19,027 bases of DNA from BS750m-G62 sp964577175 (GTDB lineage: Bacteria; Planctomycetota; Phycisphaerae; FEN-1346), in contig CAZNYC010000078.1 of the NCBI GenBank assembly GCA_964577175.1, positions 1-19,027 on the forward strand, given 5' to 3'. Below, one piece after another: positions 13,701 to 19,027 of this stretch (position 1 is the first letter of the stretch; the number at the start of each line of letters is the position of its first letter). The translations under genes were made by a program, and so were the position numbers. The notes beneath the pieces are model-generated. The model had not been told where the DNA came from. It saw nothing but the letters and a program-made list of their open reading frames with translations, and did no database searches.

Positions 13701-14403
13701 CGGGCCAGGGTGACCCGGACGACGGGAGGGCGGCGGTTGCGCCGCCCGTGTCGTGCGGTGTCCGCACAGACGTTAAGAGCGCGCAAAAGGTTGACTGGCC
13801 GGGACTTAGGGCGTCTCGCCCCGCTGTGCATATCCTGTGGAAAACTCGCGGGGGCCACCGTAAGCCCTTGTAATCGCGACACTTAGGGCTCACCCGCTCG
13901 CGTGGGCAATGTTAGCAGTGTTGATACTCCCGTCGGCCGGCCCGCCCCTTGCCGCTCGTGTATGCCGGAGGGGCCATCTGTGTGCTGAAGCATCGTGCGG
14001 GGCACGAACGGGCACCACGCAGGGCATCCGCGCCGCGCAGCCCGTGCCCCGCAGCAAGCGGGGCGGCGACCACGGGCCGCGCTTGGGCGCCGCGCTGAAG
14101 GGCGGCGGGTACTCCAGGCCCGCCGCGCCTTTCGCAAAGCGCGGTACCCGGGCCAAGGCAGAGCACGGGGGGCCGCCTTGCCCACCGCGCCGCCGCCGCG
14201 CGGCGGCCGGAAAACTTTCTCGCACGCGGCCGGGCCGCGCGGTAGGTTTGCGTTGACCGTCGCATGCGGTTGTGGTAGGGTGCGACCGGCCGGGTGGTCA
14301 CCGTCAGGGGCGCGGGGTGGAACCCGGCCGGCGCGTGCGCCGCGCCGCCCGTCGCCGTTCAATTTCAACCTACACGCACAACCGAGGATGGGAGTCGGCT
14401 TCC
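13701..14403. other. Gene-free region upstream of dnaA
   Basis: No gene is supported in this 700-nt stretch. It contains a DnaA-box-like site (TGTGGAAAA, 13836-13844), with the weaker TGTGCATAT 11 nt before it. It also holds a repeat mosaic at about 14095-14205 whose hairpin (arms GGCGGGT/GCCCGCC, loop ACTCCAG) resembles one half of the MITE-like element, and a candidate dnaA promoter at 14253-14281. The segment at 13880-13930 includes GTTAGCAGTGTTGATAC, reminiscent of the MITE terminus but not alignable throughout. Confidence 0.5.
14253..14281 (+). promoter_or_regulatory. dnaA: Candidate dnaA promoter
   Basis: TTGACC (14253-14258) and TAGGGT (14276-14281) are separated by 17 nt. The -35 box matches the consensus well; the -10 box matches at only 3 of 6 positions. 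The leader would be about 115 nt. Confidence 0.4.
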
Positions 14404-15789
14404 ATGGCGCCGGCCGAGCGGAACGTCTGGGAAGAAGTGCTGCACGATCTCGACGGCGCCCCCATCGCCGTCCCCCCGTGGCTCGCGGAGGCCCGCCTGT
14501 CGGAGGTGGAGGGATCGCGGGTCTCGCTCGTGCTCCCCGCGTCGCACGACCCGTCGCAGGTGGAACAGGCGCTGCGGTCGGCGCTGGAATCGGCCCTGGC
14601 GCGGACCGTCGGCCGGCAGGTGGAACTGCACGTGGAGGCGGCCGGCGCCGAGACGGAGACCGACCCGGCCGACGTCGAGATCACCGACCCGGCCGACGTT
14701 TCCGCCGACGCCGATCGCACCCCGCCCGCCGCCCCCGTCTGGCCCGAGGCGTTCCGCCAGACCAACCGACCGCCGCTCAACCCCCAGTACACCTTCGAGA
14801 ACTTCGTGACCGGCCCGTGCAACCGGATGGCGCACGCGGCGGCGATGGCGATCAGCGACCTCCCCGGCCGGGCGTACAACCCCCTGTTCATCCACGCCAG
14901 CGTCGGCCTCGGCAAGAGCCATCTCATGCAGGCCATCTGTCACAAGATGGCCGGCAGCCGGCCCGGTGTCCCGATGATGTACATCTCGTGCGAGGATTTC
15001 GTCAACCAGTTCATCATGGCGATCGAGCACGGCCAGTTGGAGGATTTCCGGTTCCGGTTCCGGTACCTGGACGTCCTGGTCATCGACGACATCCACTTCC
15101 TGGCCGACAAGGACCGGACGCAGGAGGAGTTCTTCCACACGTTCAACACGCTGTACCAGGCGCAGAAGCAGGTGGTGCTGTCGAGCGACTCGCCGCCGCA
15201 CGAGATCCCGAGCATCGAGGAGCGGCTCGTCAGCCGGTTCAAGTGGGGGCTGGTGGCCCGCATCGACCGGCCGAGTTACGAGACGCGTGTGGCCATCGTC
15301 CGGAAGAAGTCGCGGCTGCGCGACCGGGACCTGCCCGAGGCGGTCGTCCAGTACATCGCCTCGGTTATCGACACGAACAACCGCGAACTGGAGGGAGCGG
15401 TGGTCCGGGTCCTGGGGTTCGCCTCGCTCTCGAACCGCGAGGTCACGATGGACCTGGCCCGCGAAGCCCTCCGCGACCTCGTCCACGAACCCAGCCGCGT
15501 CATCACCCTCCAGGACATCACCGACGCCGTCCTCGAGCGGTACAACGCGCGCCTCTCGGACCTGCAGAGCAAACGGCGGACCCAGTCGGTCGCCATGCCG
15601 CGACAAATTTCGATGTATCTCGCCCGCCGGCTGACGAACCACAGCCTCGAGGAAATCGGCGCGTTCTTCGGCGGCCGGGACCACACCACGGTCCTCCATG
15701 CCGAACGCAAGATCAAACGCGTCATCGTGAAAGATGCCGCCCTGCGCGGCGTCATCGAGACCATCGAACGCCAGATCCGGAGGCAATAA
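14404..15789 (+). CDS. dnaA: Chromosomal replication initiator protein DnaA
   Basis: DnaA binds DnaA boxes at oriC and melts the origin. The 461-residue protein has a divergent domain I (about 1-85), an acidic linker rich in Ala, Asp and Glu (about 85-125), and an AAA+ domain. That domain opens with NPQYTFENFVTGPCNRMAH and holds Walker A HASVGLGKSHLMQAI (K171, S172) and Walker B VLVIDDIHFLADK (D228, D229). Domain IV ends with the box-binding helix-turn-helix (LEEIGAFFGGRDHTTVLHA, from about 415). Walker A reads ASVGLGKS where most DnaA have GGVGLGKT. GGGAG lies 9 nt before the ATG at 14404. Longer in-frame starts lack family similarity. Confidence 0.97.
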   Translation: MAPAERNVWEEVLHDLDGAPIAVPPWLAEARLSEVEGSRVSLVLPASHDPSQVEQALRSALESALARTVGRQVELHVEAAGAETETDPADVEITDPADVSADADRTPPAAPVWPEAFRQTNRPPLNPQYTFENFVTGPCNRMAHAAAMAISDLPGRAYNPLFIHASVGLGKSHLMQAICHKMAGSRPGVPMMYISCEDFVNQFIMAIEHGQLEDFRFRFRYLDVLVIDDIHFLADKDRTQEEFFHTFNTLYQAQKQVVLSSDSPPHEIPSIEERLVSRFKWGLVARIDRPSYETRVAIVRKKSRLRDRDLPEAVVQYIASVIDTNNRELEGAVVRVLGFASLSNREVTMDLAREALRDLVHEPSRVITLQDITDAVLERYNARLSDLQSKRRTQSVAMPRQISMYLARRLTNHSLEEIGAFFGGRDHTTVLHAERKIKRVIVKDAALRGVIETIERQIRRQ

Positions 15790-16072
15790 TTCCCGTGGAA
15801 AACCCGTGGCGCACCCGTGGCGCCCCGCCGCACGCCTCACACGCGGCTCCGCCCCGGACCGTGCGCCACACGGCGCGCCGAGCGAGACCACAGCGCATCT
15901 GACAACTTTTCCACACCGGATCGTCGGGGCGCAAGAACGTAACCCGTTACAATGAAAGCACTTGCAGCGGCACAGACGCCGGCACCACGTTCTGCACAGC
16001 CGCTATGATGATGATGACGAGTTGTTACGTAAATCTTATAAAAACAATGTTTCAGGCACAGGAGGAACCGGC
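15790..16072. other. Candidate oriC between dnaA and dnaN
   Basis: This 283-nt gap has two DnaA-box-like sites: CGTGGAAAA (15794-15802, reverse orientation, 7 of 9) and TTTTCCACA (15907-15915, 8 of 9). An AT-rich stretch follows (about 16020-16056, including the palindrome TTACGTAA at 16025-16032), preceded by four ATG/GAT triplet repeats at about 16005-16018. Boxes next to an AT-rich element fit an origin, but there are few boxes and the AT-rich stretch overlaps the likely dnaN promoter. Confidence 0.35.
16014..16042 (+). promoter_or_regulatory. dnaN: Candidate dnaN promoter
   Basis: ATGACG (16014-16019) and TATAAA (16037-16042) are separated by 17 nt, with 4 and 5 of 6 consensus matches. 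Transcription would start about 20 nt before the dnaN ribosome binding site. Confidence 0.45.
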
Positions 16073-17194
16073 ATGAAAGCCGCTTGCGACCGTGCAACCC
16101 TAACGCGGGGTGTGCAGGTAGCCTCGGGCGTCGTCGCGCCGCGGAGCCCCAAACCCGCCCTCGGTTGCATCAAGATAGAAGCCCACGAGCAGACGGTAAC
16201 CCTACTTGCCACCGACCTCGAGGTCGGCATTCGCATCGGTCTCGACAAGATGGACGTAACCGAAGCCGGGGCGGGCCTCGTGCCGGCCGATCGTTTCCAC
16301 GCCATCCTCCGCGAACTGGAGGAGGACACCGTCTCCGTTACCTCGAGCGAGCAGGAAACGACCATCGAGGCGCCAAACGCGCACTTCACGATTCTGGGCG
16401 ACGACCCGGCGGACTTTCCCCAGGTGCCGGAGTTCCCGGAGGAAGGGGCGTTCGAGATTGCCGCCGACGACCTCCTCACGCTCACCGAGCGCACCCTCTT
16501 CGCCACCGCCAAGGAAAACACCCGCTACGCCCTGAACGGGGTGCTGTGGGAGGTCGAGGGCAAGGATGTCACCCTCGTCTCGACCGACGGGCGGCGGCTG
16601 AGTCTTGCCCGCGGCAAATGCAGCGGCGGGCCGGAGGAGAAGGTCTCGGCCATCGTGCCGTCGAAGGCGATGCTGCTTATCCAGCGGTGCCTGGCGGATG
16701 TGGCCGAGGCGAAAGAGGCCGCCCGCGTCGTCCTGGGCGAGAAGGAGATCCTTCTGGCGGCCCCCCCCGTCGACGGCGCCCGCCGCACCGTTTACTCGCG
16801 GCTCGTGGATGGCCACTTCCCGAAGTACGAGGACGTGATTCCGAAGGATTTTGATAAGAAAGCAACCGTGTCGACATCGAGGTTCCTCGCATCGGTCCGC
16901 AAGGCCGCCCTGCTGACGAACGAGGAATCGCGCGGCGTGACGCTGAAGTTCGCCGCCGGCGAACTCGTCATCACCAGCCGCACCCCCGAAATGGGCGAGG
17001 CCGAAATCCGCATGCCCGTTCAGTACGAGGGCGACGACCTCGAGATCGGTTTCAACCCGACCTATCTCATGGACGCGGCCAAGGTCGTCGACGCCGACGA
17101 GGTCACGTTCTCCTTCAAGAGTGCCAGCAAGCCGGGCGTGCTGAACGAAGGCAAACATTTTACCCATGTGGTGATGCCGGTTAGTATTGTGTAA
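16073..17194 (+). CDS. dnaN: DNA polymerase III sliding clamp, beta subunit
   Basis: DnaN forms the ring-shaped dimer that tethers the replicative polymerase to DNA. The 373-residue length is normal for the family. Three similar clamp domains are visible: the first ends near NAHFTILGDDPADFPQVPEF, the second contains ALNGVLWEVEGKDVTLVSTDGRRLSLA and ends near SRLVDGHFPKYEDVIP, and the third runs to the C-terminal HFTHVVMPVSIV. AGGAGG at 16060-16065, 7 nt before the ATG, fixes the start at 16073. It follows dnaA after the candidate origin and precedes dciA, the conserved replication-gene order of many bacteria. Confidence 0.97.
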   Translation: MKAACDRATLTRGVQVASGVVAPRSPKPALGCIKIEAHEQTVTLLATDLEVGIRIGLDKMDVTEAGAGLVPADRFHAILRELEEDTVSVTSSEQETTIEAPNAHFTILGDDPADFPQVPEFPEEGAFEIAADDLLTLTERTLFATAKENTRYALNGVLWEVEGKDVTLVSTDGRRLSLARGKCSGGPEEKVSAIVPSKAMLLIQRCLADVAEAKEAARVVLGEKEILLAAPPVDGARRTVYSRLVDGHFPKYEDVIPKDFDKKATVSTSRFLASVRKAALLTNEESRGVTLKFAAGELVITSRTPEMGEAEIRMPVQYEGDDLEIGFNPTYLMDAAKVVDADEVTFSFKSASKPGVLNEGKHFTHVVMPVSIV

Positions 17195-17441
17195 GTCGGC
17201 CCGAAGTCAACGGCGGTGCAAAGTCCAAAGTCGTCGCCGTTCGTTGTCATCCCGAGCAAGGCGCAGCCGAGCCGAGGAATCTCGCCGTGGTCGTTGTCTT
17301 GGGAGGGGGTGTCATTCTGTTTGCTGTCTTTGCGCCTTTGAGTGAGGATGCCGTGGCTGTTGCCGTTGAGGGCGTGTACTGCCGTTGCCGTTCTATGCGT
17401 TCTCGGCGTGCTCTGCGGTGGACGCCGTTGCCGTTCGTGTT
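17195..17441. other. Intergenic region between dnaN and dciA
   Basis: No gene is seen. Positions 17244-17285 contain a TCATCCCGAGCAAGGC stretch followed by CCGAGGAATCTC, similar to a dispersed repeat found in many bacterial genomes. The rest is rich in GCCGTT and GTTGCC repeats and less GC-rich than the surroundings. Confidence 0.45.
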
Positions 17442-17801
17442 ATGAGCGTTGCCATGTCCCTTGGCCCGAAAGAAGCCTCCGATTTTCGTCCCGTCCGCGC
17501 CGAGTCCATCGGCGACGTCGCGGCGCGCTGGGCCGCGCGGAGCGGCCTCATGCGCGTCTCGGAGCGCGACCGCATCTGGGATGCGTGGGAGCGGTACCTC
17601 GGGCCCGTCGCCCGGCACACGCGGCTCGGGTCGCTGCGGCAGAACGTGGCCACGTTCCTCATCGACTCGAGCGCGCTGCTCGCCGAACTCAACAACTTCC
17701 GCAAGTCCGAACTTCTGGCCATGCTCCAGCAGGAGGTGCCGTCGTACTTTGTCTCGGACCTCCGCTTCCGGCTCCAGAAGGACGCCGGCCCCCACGGGTA
17801 A
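17442..17801 (+). CDS. dciA: DciA-like protein (DUF721)
   Basis: DUF721 proteins of the DciA group help load the replicative helicase in bacteria that lack DnaC. This protein of about 119 residues has the family core: DRIWDAWERYLGPVARHTRL, then LRQNVATFLIDSSALLAELNNF, and a C-terminal FVSDLRFRLQKDAG. ATG codons at 17442 and 17454 are both possible; neither has a clear ribosome binding site, so the start is uncertain. Its position after dnaA and dnaN supports a replication role. The gene usually expected next in such clusters, gyrB, is not adjacent; a repeat-flanked MNT/HEPN pair follows. Confidence 0.85.
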   Translation: MSVAMSLGPKEASDFRPVRAESIGDVAARWAARSGLMRVSERDRIWDAWERYLGPVARHTRLGSLRQNVATFLIDSSALLAELNNFRKSELLAMLQQEVPSYFVSDLRFRLQKDAGPHG

Positions 17802-17875
17802 GGAGGCGCGAAATCGGAGACCGCCAGGGATCGCCGCCGATTCTTTCACGCCGCGGCCGCCGGTTTGAATGCGGA

Positions 17876-17890
17876 TATCGATTGTCGATA
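17876..17890. promoter_or_regulatory. Perfect interrupted palindrome, possible operator
   Basis: TATCGA and TCGATA are separated by 3 nt, in a locally AT-richer spot 75 nt after dciA. The symmetry suits a dimeric DNA-binding protein, but no promoter can be assigned to it. Confidence 0.3.
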
Positions 17891-17963
17891 AGCCGCCCCG
17901 GGTTTTATCGGCGGTGAAAAGTCCTTTTCGGAGGGACCGCGGGCGCGGTAGCATGTTGGCCGC

Positions 17964-18094
17964 GTTAGCACGACAACGCTACCTTGTGTGCGGCGGGTCT
18001 CCGCAGGCGCCGCGGAGCCCGGAAAAGGCTGTTTCGACCGCAGTGGGTGCGGAGCCCCACCGCGCAAACGGCCGACTTGGCGTTGTAGTGTGAG
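17964..18094 (+). repeat. MITE-like element, copy B (left flank of MNT/HEPN)
   Basis: About 131 bp, starting GTTAGCACGACAACGCTA (17964-17981) and ending near TGGCGTTGTAGTGTGA. It aligns throughout with the reverse complement of 3156-3287 and with 18809-18935. It carries the same two inner hairpin regions and the linking segment around TGTTTCGACCGC. The right end lies 15 nt before the MNT start codon. Confidence 0.82.
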
Positions 18095-18109
18095 TGGGGA
18101 CGATCGGCG

Positions 18110-18424
18110 ATGGACACACATGAACTCCTGGCCGAGATCAAGCGGCGGCTTCTGGCCATCCACGGTGAGCGATTGCGCGGCGTGGTCCTCTACGGCTCGG
18201 AAGCGCGCGGGCAGGCGGGGCCAGACAGTGACGTCGACGTGCTTGTCCTTCTGGCCGACCCCATCCATTACGGTCGCGACCTGGAAACCAACCTCGACGC
18301 GGTGTATCCGTTGGCGGTGGACCTCGGTCGACGGATCAGCGCCAAGCCCGTGTCGGCTGGCGAGTACGAGACGGCCGACTGCCCCTTGTACCGCCGGGCC
18401 CGCGAGGAGGGCGTCGCGGCATGA
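18110..18424 (+). CDS. MNT-type nucleotidyltransferase, likely antitoxin
   Basis: A 104-residue minimal nucleotidyltransferase of the polymerase-beta superfamily. It carries the signature YGSEARGQAGPDSDVDVLV, where G29, S30, D41 and D43 form the active site; D71 in LAVDLG is a candidate third acidic residue. In known MNT/HEPN pairs the MNT partner blocks the HEPN ribonuclease, in characterised cases by transferring AMP to it. The gene overlaps the HEPN gene by 4 nt (ATGA), typical of such pairs. GTGGGGA upstream is a weak ribosome binding site lying at the edge of the MITE-like copy. Toxin-antitoxin function is inferred from family and layout. Confidence 0.88.
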   Translation: MDTHELLAEIKRRLLAIHGERLRGVVLYGSEARGQAGPDSDVDVLVLLADPIHYGRDLETNLDAVYPLAVDLGRRISAKPVSAGEYETADCPLYRRAREEGVAA

Positions 18425-18813
18425 AGGCGTTTGTGGCGACGGAATGGCAACGGGCCGGCCGTGCACTTGCCTCAGCCCGCCAACTCATCGAATCGGACCC
18501 CGACTCGGCCGCGTCGCGCGCCTACTACGCCGCCTTCCATGGTCTGACGGCGGTCCTCGCCCTGCGCGGACAGACCTTCACGAAACACACCGCCGTTCGG
18601 GCCGCCCTGCACCGGGATCTGGTCGGACCGGGTGAATTGCCTCCGCCGTGCGGTCGCGACTACGATTTCCTCTTGGATCTGCGCGAGACCGGGGATTACG
18701 GCGGCCTGGTGCAGGTATCGGCCGACAGCGCTGCCCAAGCCGTCGAGAAGGCCGCGCGGTTTCTGAAAGCGCTTCACCACGCGTGCCCGGACGTGGGGGA
18801 GGCGCCGGGTTAG
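18421..18813 (+). CDS. HEPN domain protein, likely toxin
   Basis: A 130-residue HEPN-family helical protein. Family features include ASRAYYAAFHGL (31-42; R33 and H40 form an R-x6-H pattern), TKHTAVRAALHRDLV (54-68), and LRETGDYGG (87-95), which matches the usual R-x-x-x-D-Y-G segment. Many HEPN proteins are ribonucleases using an R-x4-6-H motif, so this could be the toxin of the pair. AGGAGG at 18405-18410 precedes the ATG, which overlaps the MNT stop. The TAG stop codon is part of the terminal inverted repeat of the next MITE-like copy, so the protein's end may have been set by that insertion. Confidence 0.87.
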   Translation: MKAFVATEWQRAGRALASARQLIESDPDSAASRAYYAAFHGLTAVLALRGQTFTKHTAVRAALHRDLVGPGELPPPCGRDYDFLLDLRETGDYGGLVQVSADSAAQAVEKAARFLKALHHACPDVGEAPG

Positions 18814-18935
18814 CACTGCAACGCTACTTTGTGGGCGGCGGGCCTCCGCAGGCGCCGCGGAGTCCTGAAAGCGGCGTTTCGAGTGCGGCGGGTGCGGAGA
18901 GCCACCGCGAAAATGGCCGACATAGCGGCCCTAAC
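18809..18935 (+). repeat. MITE-like element, copy C (right flank of MNT/HEPN)
   Basis: About 127 bp, starting GTTAGCACTGCAACGCTA (18809-18826). It has the same order of inner segments as copies A and B, including GGCGGGCCTCCGCAGGCGCC and GCGTTTCGAGTGCGG. The right end is decayed: TAGCGGCCCTAAC (18923-18935), with a few bases lost relative to copy A. It lies in the same orientation as copy B. Confidence 0.8.
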
Positions 18936-18940
18936 ATAAT

Positions 18941-18998
18941 GGATGCCACGGGCCGTTTGTCTGCCCGCGCACTGGCGGGCAAGCCGCCAGTGGCACCC
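18941..18998. repeat. Degraded GGTGCCAC inverted repeat
   Basis: The left arm GGATGCCACGGGCCGTTTG (18941-18959) pairs imperfectly with the right arm CAAGCCGCCAGTGGCACCC (18980-18998). It resembles the long inverted repeat at 3403-3477 and directly follows MITE-like copy C. Confidence 0.7.
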
Positions 18999-19027
18999 CG
19001 CAGTTTTATTCTGATAGGGAACTCTTA

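Larger units (their letters stand above)
17802..18109. other. Intergenic region between dciA and the MNT gene
   Basis: The region contains an interrupted palindrome with arms TATCGA/TCGATA (17876-17890) and the MITE-like copy B (17964-18094). Between them are GC-rich sequences with a weak pair TTTCACGCCG (about 17844) and CGGCGGTGAAA (about 17911). No further gene was seen. Confidence 0.5.

Noticed and set aside
13909..14256. Possible small genes upstream of dnaA
   Set aside because: Frames are open on both strands with no ribosome binding site or motif, and much of the stretch is repeat-derived.
16005..16018. DnaA-trio element in the ATG/GAT triplets
   Set aside because: The triplets do not follow the published trio order relative to the nearest box, and the box is about 90 nt away. 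They are kept only as part of a possible AT-rich origin element.

Overview
This window looks like a GC-rich bacterial chromosome of planctomycete type, perhaps Phycisphaerae-like. That placement is inferred from three things: a dnaA-dnaN-dciA block, acidic/alanine-rich tails on ribosomal proteins, and intergenic regions crowded with palindromic repeats. No rRNA or tRNA gene was seen, so the placement stays tentative.

Layout. Positions 183-3004 (minus strand) hold argB and an operon of three small lipoproteins, two of them BamE/SmpA-like. Positions 3497-5446 (plus) encode an asparagine-synthetase-family protein whose glutaminase site is destroyed and which carries repeat-derived inserts. Positions 5447-5961 are a 216-bp tandem repeat. 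Positions 5962-9351 (minus) hold purB, a helix-turn-helix/receiver fusion, a YggU/DUF167 protein and a zincin-type metallopeptidase. Positions 9597-11375 (plus) form a translation cluster, rpsP-trmD-rplS, without rimM. Positions 11640-13700 encode an MsbA-like ABC exporter. Positions 14404-17801 carry the replication block dnaA-dnaN-dciA, with a candidate oriC between dnaA and dnaN. Positions 18110-18813 encode an MNT nucleotidyltransferase/HEPN toxin-antitoxin-type pair.

The most unusual content is the repeats. At least four families are interleaved: (1) roughly 73-bp composite inverted repeats bounded by GGTGCCAC and GTGGCACC; (2) a roughly 130-bp MITE-like element with terminal inverted repeats close to GTTAGCACTACAACGCTA, present in three copies; (3) an inverted element bounded by GGAGTGCGGC, doubled inside the 216-bp tandem repeat; (4) a short repeat containing TAGCCCGAAG. 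Two direct copies of family 2 tightly bracket the MNT/HEPN pair, and the terminal repeat of the second copy supplies the HEPN stop codon. This looks like a small mobile toxin-antitoxin cassette next to the replication genes. Sequences related to families 2 and 4 also lie in frame inside the asparagine-synthetase-like gene, which resembles peptide-encoding palindromic elements known from other bacteria.
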